A stretch of 64,000 bases of DNA from positions 4,588,001-4,652,000 of the forward strand of contig JAHCVI010000002.1 of NCBI GenBank assembly GCA_019096155.1, read 5' to 3'. Each line of letters opens with the position of its first letter. Within the stretch, counting starts at the first letter, position 1. Both the position numbers and the translations under genes were made by a program. The notes beneath the pieces are model-generated. The model did no database searches. It was given only the letters and a program-made list of their open reading frames with translations, and had not been told where the DNA came from. The DNA is from Staphylotrichum longicolle. Taxonomy: Eukaryota > Ascomycota > Sordariomycetes > Sordariales > Chaetomiaceae. This document shows, one piece after another, positions 1 through 11,637 of the stretch.

Positions 1-1847
1 CGGAACCCAAGCATGGGGTTTTCTTCTAGGGGTTCGAACTCGGCGCCGCCGATGAGGCCCGCGTACTCGTTGGTTTTGAAGTCGCTCAGGCGGATGATGG
101 TCGGCTTGGGGTAGAAGGTAGCGCAGAGGGCCGCAAGGCCGTGTGACAGCTTGTCGACGAAATAGTCGGGTTTGTGAGGGTATCCGGCCGTCAGCCGGGC
201 GATCTCTTGCTGGGCCTTTGCGTCCTTCAGGTGGTCGAAGTGGACGAGCGCCATGGGATGGACCCGGATCGCGTTGGTGACGACGAACTCCATGCGGGCG
301 AGACCGATGCCGTCGGCGGGGAGACGCCACCAGCGGTAAGCTGCCGCTGGGTTGGCGAGGTTGAGCATGATATTTGTCCGGACTGCCGGCAGCCCGGTCA
401 GATCGACCGTCGTGGTGGTGATGTCAGAGATGCCCTCGTAGACAAAACCGACGTCGCCTTCCGCGCAGGATACGGTGACCTCCTGGTCAGTGTGCAGCAC
501 GTAGGTGGCATTCCCAGTGCCAACCACCGCCGGGACGCCGAGCTCACGGCTGACGATAGCAGCGTGGGAAGTACGGCCGCCGTGGTCGGTGATTATGGCT
601 ACGGCCCGCTTCATGATTGGCACCCAATCCGGATCGGTGGCCCCCGTCACCAGAATTGAGCCGTCGATGAACTTGTCGATGTCCTTGGGGTCTTCGATGA
701 GGCAGAGATGGCCCGCGACAGCAGCATCACCGATCGACAGACCAGTGGCCAAAGCACGGCCCTTCTTTTGGACGTTGTAGGTTTTGAGGATGGCAGAGTC
801 CTGCCGAGAGTGGACCGTTTCAGGCCGGGCCTGGACAATGAACAGCTCTCCCGTGATCCCGTCCTTGGCCCATTCCATGTCCATCGCACAACCGTAGTGC
901 CTCTCGATGGTGCAAGCCCAGCCCGAGAGCTGCAGGATATCGTCGTCACTGAGAACATATGCGGCACGCTCCGCTTTGGAGGTTGGCACATTGCAAGTTG
1001 GCCCATGATGGCCCCGTCCAAGGATCATTTTGATCGCCTTGTCGCCACGCTTCTTCTGGATGATAGGGACCAGACTGGCGTCGCCCAATAGCGGTTTGAA
1101 AACTTGGTACTCGTCCGGATTGACAGTCCCCTGAACGATGTTCTCCCCGAGTCCCCAGGCCGCGTTGATGAGCACGATCTTGTCGAAACCGCTCTCGGTG
1201 TCGACTGAGAACATGACGCCGGACCCGCCGGCATCCGAGCGAACCATGCGCTGCACCCCCACCGAAAGGGCAATACTCATGTGATCGAATCCCTTAGTCT
1301 GGCGATAGCTAATGGCTCGGTCCGTGAAGAGCGAGGCGTAGCATCGGCGGCAGGCGTCCAGGAGCTTGCCTTCGCCAGAGATATTCAAGTACGATTCCAG
1401 CTGGCCAGCGAAGCTTGCGTCAGGCAGGTCCTCAGCCGTCGCGCTGGAGCGGACAGCAACACGCAGATTCTCAATACCCGTCTTGGCCGAGAGCTTCTGG
1501 TAGGCGGTGGTGATGGCGGCTGCCGCGTCGGCCGGCCACGAGCCGCGGAGGAACAAACGGCGCACTGCCCGGCCCGTCTCCGCAAGACTCTCGTGGCCCG
1601 CCTGCCATTCGGCCACCAACGTGCCTATTTTCTCTCGGATGCCGTTGGCGTCGATGTACTGCCAGTAGGCGTGAGAGGTTGTCGCAAACCCAGGCGGTAC
1701 GGCAATGCCCTGGCCCGCGAGAGCGCTGATCATCTCGCCGAGGGACGAGTTTTTCCCACCGACCAAGCCGACATCACTTCGTACTAGACGCTCAAAGTCA
1801 CAAACCAAAGCCCCAGCAGCTTTGAAGCGGCTGGCGGTGCTCGTCAT
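1..1847 (-). CDS. ppsA-like: Phosphoenolpyruvate synthase, C-terminus beyond left edge
   Basis: An uninterrupted frame of 615 codons runs from the ATG at 1847-1845 to the left edge. The family makes PEP, AMP and phosphate from pyruvate, ATP and water (gluconeogenic direction). Residues about 15-340 form the PEP/pyruvate-binding ATP-grasp domain, with GLVGGKNSSLGEM near the start and VRSSATAEDLPDASFAGQ near residue 130. The mobile phosphohistidine domain carries GGRTSHAAIVSRELGVPA, with His428 as catalytic phosphoacceptor (compare His421 of E. coli PpsA). The PEP-utilising barrel begins near residue 480 and is cut by the window; about 170-200 residues should lie outside. No introns are visible. 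PEP synthase is a bacterial and archaeal enzyme found only sporadically in fungi, so the gene may have been acquired by transfer; that is inference. Pyruvate phosphate dikinase is the alternative but its motif spacing fits less well. Confidence 0.93.
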   Translation of the reverse strand, partial: MTSTASRFKAAGALVCDFERLVRSDVGLVGGKNSSLGEMISALAGQGIAVPPGFATTSHAYWQYIDANGIREKIGTLVAEWQAGHESLAETGRAVRRLFLRGSWPADAAAAITTAYQKLSAKTGIENLRVAVRSSATAEDLPDASFAGQLESYLNISGEGKLLDACRRCYASLFTDRAISYRQTKGFDHMSIALSVGVQRMVRSDAGGSGVMFSVDTESGFDKIVLINAAWGLGENIVQGTVNPDEYQVFKPLLGDASLVPIIQKKRGDKAIKMILGRGHHGPTCNVPTSKAERAAYVLSDDDILQLSGWACTIERHYGCAMDMEWAKDGITGELFIVQARPETVHSRQDSAILKTYNVQKKGRALATGLSIGDAAVAGHLCLIEDPKDIDKFIDGSILVTGATDPDWVPIMKRAVAIITDHGGRTSHAAIVSRELGVPAVVGTGNATYVLHTDQEVTVSCAEGDVGFVYEGISDITTTTVDLTGLPAVRTNIMLNLANPAAAYRWWRLPADGIGLARMEFVVTNAIRVHPMALVHFDHLKDAKAQQEIARLTAGYPHKPDYFVDKLSHGLAALCATFYPKPTIIRLSDFKTNEYAGLIGGAEFEPLEENPMLGF

Positions 1848-2009
1848 TTCGAATCTTACCCGGGATATACTCAGTCTTGCAGACGGTGGCCGGACACAGC
1901 CATACCCAAAGATAAGAGTCAATGGGAAGCGATGGAATCCTCTTATAATGGGAGGCATCAGAGGCTTTGGCAGAGTTCTAACCTCCCAGGCAACTAATTA
2001 CTCGGAGCA

Positions 2010-2603
2010 TTATAACGCTGGGAGCAGAACAAAGGTGTCGAACTCCGCAGTATGCATCGAGCTATGGTCCCGTGATATGACGCGATGCATTGATAACCCG
2101 GTCGTCGCAGTGGCGCAAAGACGAGCTGTCTTCATAATGACGTTAGCTGAGTGCATTGCGGCTAACGAATGCTTGCGGAACACCGACATATGTAGTATGT
2201 CATTTTTTGCGGCAGCGACAGCCTCAATGAAGTGAGCACCGAGGCCGCCGGGCGAGACGCCGGTCGTCAGGATGACTTTGTTTCTGGACTTGGTGGAGGA
2301 GGGGTGGGCCGACATGATCTCCATGATTTCCGTCTCCAGCTCCTGCTCTGACAGCTTTTCGTTTGGATACCGCTCGCCATGTTCGATAAGACGCTGGAGG
2401 ATGCCCACGAGGTTCGCAGCAATGCCAATCTGCTTGTGGTAGCGCCACTGGGGAAGACCGCCCTGTGCGTGCTTCAAAGTGCGGGATGCGGCATCGCGCC
2501 AATTCGCCATCGTCTTACCAATCATCCAGTCCGGAAGACGTCGACCAGCGGAATCACAGTCTTCACAAGACCCCACGAGTACTGTCGTCACAGTCCTTGA
2601 CAT
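2010..2603 (-). pseudogene. Relic containing the start of a short-chain dehydrogenase
   Basis: An open frame of 197 codons holds KVILTTGVSPGGLGAHF (near 2320-2230), the glycine-rich TGxxxGxG nucleotide-binding turn that opens fungal short-chain dehydrogenases, followed by EAVAAAKNDIL. The sequence then stops resembling the family and no YxxxK catalytic region follows. Upstream, protein-like sequence (WRYHKQIGIAANLVGILQRL) continues in another frame around 2540 (GLVKTVIPLVDVFR), implying an indel. I read this as a truncated, frameshifted remnant, possibly two fused fragments. The upstream part is not identified. Confidence 0.35.
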
Positions 2604-4857
2604 GGGTGGTTAAGCTCTCCAGACGAGATCATGTTATAGTCGCCGCCAAACCCGACATCGGCTCCAACGCTTTCATTAGCACCCCGACCACCCATCAACA
2701 AATCTAACAAATAGTGAAGCGTTTGTTACTCACTGACAACTTCAATTAATCCTACTCCTGATGCAAGCGCTTGGAGGTAAAGCATCTATTAAGGGTAGTT
2801 GTTTTCCAGTCGGGCACAGACTATTAGACATTTCACCCTGGTTGGCCCTGTGACTGACGACGGAACTTACCTCTGGTGGAGATTCGCATGGCGCCCAACC
2901 CTATGATCTAGGTGATCCGATGCTTGTACAGTGGGTCACACCCCGTGTGCTTCGGAACGATGCTTCGCCTTTGACCAGACAGGTGGAGTTGAGCCCGCCT
3001 TCTCTGCTCTATCACCGTACGGTATGTGGCATGGACACTTTCATATCTGCTCCTCTCTCTCTGTCTCGTGTCGGCTCTCATAAAAGACAGCAGCCCGGTT
3101 TTAAGGGCCCAAGTTCTGCAGGCAAGGCATCACATCAGTCAATGCAGTGACCACCTCGAATCTGAGAAACACACCCGACAGCACCGAGGATTTTGCCAAT
3201 TCAACCCGTCTCCGCACACCCAATTGTCCAGATCCGCTCCCTCCACGATGGCCATGACCTTGACCCTGGGATTTGTCGGCAGCATTCGCCACTCACCGGA
3301 TTCGCACATCCCGTGAAGATCTTCAAGCTTTGAATGTAGACATTGGGAAAAATATCTTCCAGGATACCTGACACACCTTGTTTTCTCTGCTAGGTATCCT
3401 CAAGCTGAGTTACAGCTGCGATCACCGCAAGTGCGACTGTGCGAAAGGATTCAGCACCAGTTGCGAAGCATCAAGCTGGGAGACATGGTTGGAACCCACC
3501 TCCAGAAGCGCCGATGATGTATGAGGATATCGTCCATGCCGTCTGCACCACGGCGATGCGGTCGCCTTCCTGGGAGTACTGAAAGCCAAAGCCAATAGCA
3601 AGGCTGAGCAAAAATCACATGCAGCGAACAACCTGGACTTTGTAAATCTCCACATCGGCTAGCTCCACTGAACCAGGCTCAGCCGCACCACCGGCACCTG
3701 CCGGGTTGGTCGTGGCCCACGCCATCTCCGACACATCCTTTCCACAGTGCTGGCAGACGGGCCGCTTGCCCACAACCATGGCATTGGGGCAATTCATAGC
3801 AGGTTGACCAAGCCGATAATGCAGAATGGGGAGGGGAGAGGTCATCGTAAGTGAAACTCTCCCTGTGCCGCTTGGTGGGGTGACATCTTGGATGGGCTGC
3901 AGATGGGGCCGCCTGATGGGCCACCAATTGCTGCGGGTAGCGTTCCCCGCAGAAAAAAGAAACGCCTCAGAACGGCAGCCTGCAGACTGCACGCCCAGCC
4001 CCTCTGTGGGACTCCCGAAAAGGAAGTAGAACGTCCCGAAAAGACGTGTTCCCTAGCTCAAACATCGCGGACGACGCCAATCAAGACCTACTGTCACATG
4101 TGAGCGATCAATGGCAGGCTGCAACGGGATGTGCTGAGAGATGTGTGAGCCATTATTGTTACCCCGGATTCGTGAACCTGTCAAACTGGTGGAGGGTTGA
4201 CTAATGTCGACGCAGGCTGTCCTACCATCCCTTTCAACCCCCTAAATGTGATGGCTCATATTCCGTGCCTCAAGCGGCAATGGAGTTTGCATTCGCAAAT
4301 CATCTGGGTGGTGGGGTTATTGCTGATAGCGGAACTCTGGAGGGAAGGAATCTCAACTTCCTCCCGTTGAGGTCCGTGGCGCTTAGAAGCACTAGCACTA
4401 GCACCAGCACCAGCACCAATGGGAGAAAACGAACCTGGGGGGCCCTTTTCCTCCGTCCGTTAAGCGCACGCCGTACCTACAAGCCATGCCACTTACCAAT
4501 CTGAGGATTTCCGACGTCCCCGGAGCGCCTCAAAGGAGGCGGAACCTACCCAACATTGTCATATGGTTTCACTACTTTCGCAACCTGTCTCGAGCTGCAA
4601 CGCACCAACCACAGTTTACCTGATCTTACAGGTGGAGCCGTTCCAGCATCAGGCCCGGCCCCCCCGGGCCCTCCATCCAGTGGTATACGTCATCGCTTCG
4701 CCCCGGAATCTGAACCCCATGATGCGACGAAAGGTCCCGCCTAGAATCCCAGCCTGATGAAAACGGCGAGATAGTTAACAGAAAACCGACCTGGGGTAAC
4801 GTTATCGAAGTCTCCATCTACAAGTATGATGGCTCGAACTTACATGCAACAACAAAA
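2604..4857. other. Long intergenic stretch without a supportable gene
   Basis: Small open frames exist on both strands (for example minus 3615-3992 with a CxxC pair) but none has family motifs, consistent introns or a convincing start. A short hexanucleotide tract is at 4389-4418. I see nothing else to annotate. Confidence 0.5.
4389..4418. repeat. Short tandem hexanucleotide tract
   Basis: About five tandem units of ACTAGC drifting into ACCAGC. Low-complexity DNA with no evident role. Confidence 0.7.
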
Positions 4858-6117
4858 TTACTTCGCTGTCCAAGGGTGCCTGAACGCTAGGTCACCCGTC
4901 GCGAACAGCTCAAACTTGATGCGGGCCGCCCCGACGCCCTTCGCCTTGAGTAAGTCGGACATCTCCAACATGAACTGCTCGGGCCCGCAGATGTAGTACT
5001 CGGCCCCGCTGTTTTGCAGGTACAGGTCGTCCTCGCTGACCTTGGCAAGGTCCATGCGGAAGTCGTAATCGTACGAAATACCGATGGCGTCGCTGTTAGC
5101 CAGGTGCGTCTCGAACACGTTGGTGCGGAAGTTGGAGTTATGGCGCTGCAGCTGTGCGACGTGCTCCTCGAAGGGGACGCTCCGCCCTGACCCTTGGATC
5201 CACGAGATGTGCCGCCTAGGCTGTATATCGGTAACGGTGTTGGCAATGGCGACCATGGGCGCGACACCTACTCCGGCCGAGATGAGCACGAGCGGCATGT
5301 TGCTGGTGTTGTTAACGTCGAGGAAGAAGTCGCCGGCCGGGTGGGACAGCTCGACTATAGAGCCGGCGCCCATGTGGTCGATGAGTATGTTGGAGACAAG
5401 ACCCGGCTGGAAGTGCGAGTTGGAGACCGAGTTGGAGTAGCGGGCGCCCTTATCCCGCCTGACGCTGATGCGGTAGTAGTCCTCCCTCCAGGCCTCGCTG
5501 AGCGAGTACTGGCGTGCTTTCATGTAGCCCTCGGGGCTATAGATCCGTAGCGAGACGTACTGGCCAGGGGAAAATTTGGGCAGCTTCATGCCGTCCTGCG
5601 GTACCAGGTAGAAGGAGAAGATATCCTCGGCCTCGGGCACCACCCTGTCGACCTTAAACTTGCGCCACGACGTCCACCTTTCAAAGTCCTTATATAGCTG
5701 CGCCTCCCGCCCGATCAGCATATGAGCCAGCAGACAGTATGCCTTCTCCCACGCGGCGAACACGGCCGGCGTCATAGCCCGGCCCAGGACCTCTCCAAAG
5801 GCCCTGAGTAGGTACTTGCCGACGATCTCGTAGTGCTCCGGGCGGATGCCGAGCGAGCAGTGCTTATTGCACATACGCTCGAACTTGGGGATCAGCTCGC
5901 TGTTGTGGTTGATTTTGGAGGCGAAGTTGAGGATGGCCGAGGTCAGGGCCCGCGGTTGCCGCCCATTCTTCTGGTTGACGCTGTTGAAGTAATTGTTGAG
6001 CTCCGGGTGGTCCTGCATCATGTTTGTATAAAATATGGTTGTGACCCGCTCGCCGTGTTCCCGGAGGACCGGGATGGTGTCCGTGACTAGTTTCAACTGC
6101 TGGTACGAGAGCGCCAT
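4858..6117 (-). CDS. fhbA-like: Flavohemoglobin (nitric oxide dioxygenase)
   Basis: Intact single-exon protein of 419 aa. Flavohemoglobins oxidise nitric oxide to nitrate using O2 and NAD(P)H. The globin domain (about 1-140) has Tyr30 (B10), Gln54 (E7) and proximal His86 in NKHCSLGI, each one residue on from Tyr29, Gln53 and His85 of E. coli Hmp. The FAD domain has RQYSLS at 202-207. The NAD domain has AGVGVAPM at 281-288 (usually GVGLTPM) and YYICGPEQFM. Length matches the usual 400-440 aa. The first Met is used because globin homology begins at once after it. There is no visible mitochondrial presequence, so a cytosolic form is inferred; many fungi have a second, mitochondrial paralogue. 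No partner genes lie next to it. Confidence 0.96.
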   Translation of the reverse strand: MALSYQQLKLVTDTIPVLREHGERVTTIFYTNMMQDHPELNNYFNSVNQKNGRQPRALTSAILNFASKINHNSELIPKFERMCNKHCSLGIRPEHYEIVGKYLLRAFGEVLGRAMTPAVFAAWEKAYCLLAHMLIGREAQLYKDFERWTSWRKFKVDRVVPEAEDIFSFYLVPQDGMKLPKFSPGQYVSLRIYSPEGYMKARQYSLSEAWREDYYRISVRRDKGARYSNSVSNSHFQPGLVSNILIDHMGAGSIVELSHPAGDFFLDVNNTSNMPLVLISAGVGVAPMVAIANTVTDIQPRRHISWIQGSGRSVPFEEHVAQLQRHNSNFRTNVFETHLANSDAIGISYDYDFRMDLAKVSEDDLYLQNSGAEYYICGPEQFMLEMSDLLKAKGVGAARIKFELFATGDLAFRHPWTAK

Positions 6118-7714
6118 GCTTCCTTTGTGTGAATAGATATGATCGGTAGCATCAAAGACAACGAAGGGTGTGAAAAATATGGAATGAGGTCTCCTCCGTC
6201 GCAGAACCGGGTCGACCTGGTGTTTATAGACAGACGGGATAGACTATCTGGGGTTCCGTCTGTGACAAGCATGATCCATGGATGCTTTATTTTCGACCCC
6301 GCTCCCATCGCACCAACGCACCAGGCCTGATCAGCCCATTGTGGCTCAACGCCGTGGTTGATGGATGCTAAGATTCTTCGGCGCTGCGGCGGATAAGTAC
6401 CTTGATTATTTGACGCTGGCGATGGAAGCGCCGTCTGGGCCGCTGTTTGGGCTCGAGTGTGGGCCATGGCGATGAGAGCGGAGGGGAGAGCGAGGTCTTG
6501 GTTATGTGTCCGGGGAAGAAGGTCTCGAGATGGAGTGACGTGTGAGGAATGGATGGCTGCGAGCGCGCAGGAATGGGATCCACTAGTGCCGACCAATCGT
6601 TAAGCGTCATCGTCAATGTGAGTCCCACAAACTCCATCCAATGGACGGACCACAGCTCTGTCGAGGCCCTTGCCTTTTGGCTCCTGCGCCGACTGACCAA
6701 TAGGGAGGTGAGCCTGACCACCCCATCGACCACAGCCTAGCCGCCGCCCAGAGCTGCAAAGCCCAACGAACGTCTAATTTTTAGACAAGTCCTGACTCAT
6801 TGGCAAGGTGGCAGCCAAGTCAAGAGGCGAGTGGTGCGCCACAAGTTGGGATGCATCGTGCTATAGGTGAAAGATGTTTCTGTCCTGTGAATCTCCCGCC
6901 TTTCAATGTGCCCAGCAAACGCCTTGAAACACCCCACCTCGTCGCAGCACGCCAGTCATCAAGGCTGCAACTCCCCAGCAAGCCAGGAAAAGGGTTCAAG
7001 GCGCTTATTGACGATTGTCTAGATACAAAAAAGGCTCATTGGCTCATGACCTCATTTCAATGCCTTGACAGCACTATTTTCACTCGCAATCGTGAATATT
7101 CCGTTAGTTCGGTGACAATCTCAAGTCTAAGAAGTAAACTGGCTGTTTGTCTTATTTTCGCATGGTCGCGCGTGATTCGTTCACAGGCAACCCAATGATA
7201 TCGTTCGTGAAGAACCCACATTTGTTGGTCGAAAAATGACCACCGAGTGTGGGGCGTGCAGCAGGGTATCATCACGGCTGTGGGAGAGGAGGTCTTGGAG
7301 ACTGCTATCTTTACTGTTCTTCTGGCCTTGTCGTTTTGCCTCGTCCTATTCCGTGCGCGGTTAACCCACGCTAGAAAAGCACACCCAGCCAAAAGCGGGA
7401 ATTGCAAAGTTACTCTTTGCATTGGCAAGGCAGTGTGGGCGGCGAGGGCGACGAGCCCGAGCTGGCAATGCTAGGGTGCCTGACAACTAAGACCAGATCG
7501 ACTTCCGGCGCGATGTTGGCGGACACTGCAATTCCAATCTCGAGAAGACCGCCGCCTACCCATCCTCCGGTTCCAGACAACAGAGGAGAGCAACACGAGG
7601 ATGGTTCTGCTACCCGCGCCCTCCCCGAGCACCTCTTTCACCTCCCTCCTCTCCCCTCCCCATGCTTCTCCTATCCCCTGGTATCAAATTGTTAACTCTC
7701 CTCCCTTCTCCCGA
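6118..7714. other. Intergenic, includes the flavohemoglobin upstream region
   Basis: Short, unrelated open frames on both strands without family motifs. The part next to 6117 must hold the flavohemoglobin promoter, but I see no nitrate or NO-responsive motif that I would call. Confidence 0.45.
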
Positions 7715-8110
7715 TCAGGCCCGTAGTTTGACGCCGTAGACACTCTCTACATGGTTCTTGAAGTGTTTCAAGTGCCTGAACTCTAGGGCCTGCTCCTTGC
7801 ACTTCAAGTGGTCGCACAACATCTGCTTCACGCGGCCTAGCTGTTGCGCATGCTTCCTAACGAGATCGTCGTAACATCATCGCCGGCCAACAGTACTTGG
7901 ACGTCCTCTCCTCAAGGACATTGCTTCCTGTCCATCAGGAGCGGGAATGGCCCGGCCCGGAAGACTCCTCCTTTCCCGTGCTTTTGGCCTGCGCCCTCCG
8001 TCAGAGGTGCGCTTAACGGTCTCACGTTCGCCACACAGGTGACTATAAGATCGGCTGCCTTGGTGCGGAGCTCGAGCAGCTCTATAGAGCTAAAGTCGTC
8101 GTCTGGTAAC
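7715..8110 (-). pseudogene. C-terminal relic of a FluG/DUF3435-type fungal protein
   Basis: Reading leftward, protein-like sequence ends at the TGA at 7717-7715. It has a C2H2-like C-terminus with CDHLKCKEQALEFRHLKHF followed by KNHVESVYGV. Immediately upstream, in the shifted frames around 7930-8110, are GVFRAGPFPLLMDRKQCP and DDFSSIELLELRTKAADLI. From memory this layout (MDRKQCP, then a Cys2...His2 tail ending in a VHG-like motif) matches the tail of fungal FluG-domain/DUF3435 proteins. Stops at about 7892 and 7917 separate the pieces, and no recombinase-like core is found upstream, so this is a fragment. The family assignment is moderate and rests on motif memory. Confidence 0.45.
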
Positions 8111-8499
8111 AGAGAATCTCGCTCAGAAGATTCGGTTGCGCCCTACTTGTTAACGTCGCGGATATATGCTCCAGCGTTTGCCCCAACCCCAGCCTCCCAC
8201 CGACACCAGGATGCTCGCAAAAGATCAGATTCTCATTGATACCACATTCTTAAGGTTACAGGATGTTGACGCTGGCGGTTCGTTCCCCAGCTGACTGATA
8301 GCCCTCGGACGAACCTTCATTATCCGGGGATATTCGGCCCCGAGCTCACGATCCCCTAGCATTCTTTCGCTTCCGCCTGGCCTTCTTTTGTTCTCGCCTA
8401 GCCACAGCGGCTTGCCCTGATCGCAGTGTGACTCTATGGACTGTTTCTACATGGTGTCTAAAATGATCTAGATGCGTCAAGGGCGGTAGGTTTATGCAT

Positions 8500-9157
8500 T
8501 TAGGATGCTTGCAAATGATGTTCCCGCCCCCCTGCGCTGTTCGTTCCAGTGATTCGAGATGCCTCCATCAGCACCGCAATTCTCGACTTTATCGTCTTTG
8601 CAATTCCTATCCAGCTCTGCTTTAAGCCTGAAACACAAAGAAAAACCAGACTCTGCCTGATGGGTCTCTTTATTCTCGGCTTTCTGTACGTCATTTTCGA
8701 TACTTCATCACTTTTAACGCTCTAACCTCGTCGAACTCTGATGATACCCAAAGTTAGTAGTGTTATTGACAAGCCTGACAGCCCTATCTCGTGCGCAATT
8801 CTGCGTATGGTTTTCGTCGTTCAGAAATTCACGGCGGACACATTTCGTTTTGACCCAAGCTGGTACGATGCCACGACGGCCGGCTTGGCCTGCCTTGAGG
8901 TTCATCTCGCCGCCGTCTGCGCAGCGCTCCCTGTATTCTGGCCAGTCTTAAAGACAAGGTGGAATCGGATTTTTGTGACAACTGAAGTCACCGTCACTGG
9001 AGAATTTGGTCGATTTCGCCCGGATAGACACGGAAGCCGAGTTACACTCGACATCGTCTCGTCGCAACCTAACGCTCAATCAATTTCACGAGTCACAGGG
9101 TCCGCAAGGTTGGGAGCCGTACGTTGGAGACGGGACGACGGGTCTGGGGGAGAATGA
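8500..9157 (+). pseudogene. Broken rhodopsin-domain membrane protein
   Basis: Three segments on the plus strand match the seven-helix fungal rhodopsin-domain family (SAT4-like integral membrane proteins): VIRDASISTAILDFIVFAIP near 8555-8615, GLFILGFL near 8660-8685, and RMVFVVQKF...DPSWYDATTAGLACLEVHLA with AAVCAALPVFWPVL near 8805-8955. A plausible intron runs from GTACGT at 8686 through CTAAC to TTAG near 8757. The typical family order (helix IV-V, then WD-x-ATA-x(n)-E-x-NLA-x-VCACLP) is kept. The frame changes after the intron, and the N-terminal helices are not found upstream, so I call a 5'-truncated, frameshifted copy. The downstream frame ends at 9157. Confidence 0.6.
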
Positions 9158-10566
9158 AACGGTCATTGAGGGGCATATAGTAGCAAAACGGTGAGGAAAG
9201 GCGAGGGAGATCATTGGCGCAATGATTTAGATTTAGCTTGGAGAAAAAAAATACTCTCTCAGTTTGGCTGGAATGCTTTTAGAAATCTTGGCCGTTCTAG
9301 CCCCTACTGGTTCCATGAGTTCTCGCGGCGTTAAGTTTGGGAAAGGAGTGGCACTCGCAGCTCGGAAGCCCTTTATCAACTGGGAAAATCGTCGCAGGAG
9401 TTGGCGTTTGCAGACTAGTCGATTTTATTAGGTTGTTCCGGTCCAACGCTCAAGCGCCGGATCTTTGATCGGTCGAATGTCAGTTCATCGACCTTGCAGC
9501 TGTTTGGCCCCTGGAAATGTCCAAAGGCTCAACGAGATTGTCACCCTTTCCACCAACCCAGATCCAGCACCTTGGTTGCCCTTCGCACCCTTAGGCGCGC
9601 AAAGGAGAGAAGTGTTTACATAATGTTACGTTAGTCTTTTTTTCAGAGGTGCCACAGTGCTGCAGTAACATTCATATTTAAGATACCACACGCGGTCCTT
9701 CCCAATGCCACGAAATCCCGCCATCAGGCCCGGCTTGTGGCTGCGCATTCTATGTTACATTCGTTTTAGGGCCCGTCTGACGTGATACGGACCCAGCCCT
9801 GTGGCATTTGGGTGTAGCATTTAACTGTGGCATTCGGCCCGTGCTTGTGCGCGCCAACGTGACTGAGGGACGAAGCTGCGGCGAAACAACACGGGGGATG
9901 GCACTGACTGGTGTCGACACAAGTGTTCAACACAGTTGTGACCCAGCCGTTCATCGGCATGTAGATCGACATGTGGCGTCCTGTGGGGCTCGGGAGGCCC
10001 GATCGCCCAGATGGGGTCCCAAGCAAACTTCAAGTATGTAGCTATCCCTCCCTGTGTCGAACCGTTGACTTCTATTTTCAGAGTTTGAGAATTTTGTTTT
10101 CATTGAGTAATGGGACCTGGGCGTGGCCTGTGACGGAGGTTCGCTTGGTGTTCCGCCCCAGTTGACGACAATCCTCGGTTACAAAAATTCGCTGGGCGTT
10201 ACATAATGCAATCTACGGTAGTCCGGTTATCAGGCATGAGTTATCAAACCCCAGTACGGCCAGCCTTAAGAACGGATGACGCTCCCCCACATGCCGCGAG
10301 ATGGAGTTTTCGCCTCTGGACAGACGCGTCTCCATCCTTGAGATCGTGTGGACCTCGACCAATCGCCGCCCCGCCCCGATCGCATTCGGTGGACCTCGCC
10401 TCCCCGAGACGGCTAGACAAGCCGGTAGTGCCCCTGTGGAATGTCGCAAGCCCTGCCACAGGACTGCATGTGTCGATATGCGATGCCAGGGGTCCAGGCA
10501 CACCGGCTGTCTATCTCCTTCCATGTGGCTCGCCGAGGCTTGTTTTTGATGTTCGGCTCTCTGCCT
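9158..10566. other. Intergenic, no gene seen
   Basis: No motif-bearing frame on either strand. Overlapping short frames at 9766-10041 and 10206-10592 show no family signature. A long A-rich tract follows at 10567. Confidence 0.45.
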
Positions 10567-10615
10567 ACAAAAAAAAAAAAAAAATAAAATAAAATAAAAA
10601 AAAATAAAAAAAAAA
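10567..10615. repeat. A-rich tract, possible retroposon tail
   Basis: Forty-nine bases of nearly pure A with five single T interruptions (AAAAT periodicity in the middle). It could be the poly(A) end of a retrotransposed copy or simple slippage. I found no recognisable retroelement to its left, so no element is called. Confidence 0.7.
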
Positions 10616-11637
10616 TTTGGTTGCAAGCAGAGCAATGAATTTCTCAAGCTTTGGGGTACGGTTCGGTTTCGGGTCCGTGATTCAGCATGCCGTAAAGTAA
10701 CGGGCATGGTTAACCGAACCAAGCATGACTCGTCTAGGGAGGATAGCGTGCCGGCCAGGATGTCCCTCGCAGGGTTTGTCAAAGTTGGAGAGGGAGGTGT
10801 CACGATCATCGGTGGAGTCTGCGGCTGGTCTAGACAGAGTTTGTGGCCTGTTTTTGAGATGCCCGTTACCCGGAGGCGGACTTGAGGCTAAGGCGCCACT
10901 GCGGAGCAGGCAGCGAGGTCGCTGGCTGCCATTTCGATCGCAGCGCAAGCTGGAGCTCCCAATTAGCAGAAAGCGGCTCTTCAGCCCCACTCCGATGCTT
11001 GGACCTGGCCCGCCCGTTTGGAGAAGACAGAAAAGCGAACCCGTCATAAGCATAAACAGGCTGGCTTGGCTTAGCAGATTAGGAGCCTCCTTACTCTTCA
11101 CGCCACCTACGAGCTACAGGCAAGTAGGAATAGCGGCAGACATGGATACCAGGGAAGCTCATCAACGGGTCAGCTCGACCTATCATCCTAGCCAGATATA
11201 AACCAGTCAGCATCGATTGGCAGGTGCACAGAATCTTCTTCGTCGGGAAGCCTGAGTGCAGGAAAATGGAGGAGAAGCGGCACAGAGGGGGTTTCACAAA
11301 TGCGCAAGGAGGGTAACATTCACCTCGTTGAGGAGCGATTCAACCACCATGTAGTCAACAACGCACAGCTCATCGATCAACATGGGAAAGAGAAGCGACC
11401 TTAACCTGATGAGACCTCTGGACTTATCATAGAGGGTCGTATAATGGACACAGACATATGAACATCACACAGAGCCAGCTCGCAAACACGACACTTTCGG
11501 GGTCACTGGTGCTTGCATAACGGAAGCTTGCATGTCCACGACCGACAAGCAGGCGGAGGTGGCGTGAACCGTAAGCAGGCACCACCCTACTCCTCCTGAC
11601 CGCGTTTTATACATATAAATATATCGGTTGGTGAGCC
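10616..11637. other. Intergenic, no gene seen
   Basis: Overlapping frames at 10682-11201 on both strands lack family motifs. The end adjacent to 11638 is the 3' flank of the rhodopsin-domain gene. Confidence 0.45.

Noticed and set aside
3615..3992. Small CxxC protein on the minus strand
   Set aside because: One CxxC pair in an otherwise unstructured frame with no start context or homologous motif.
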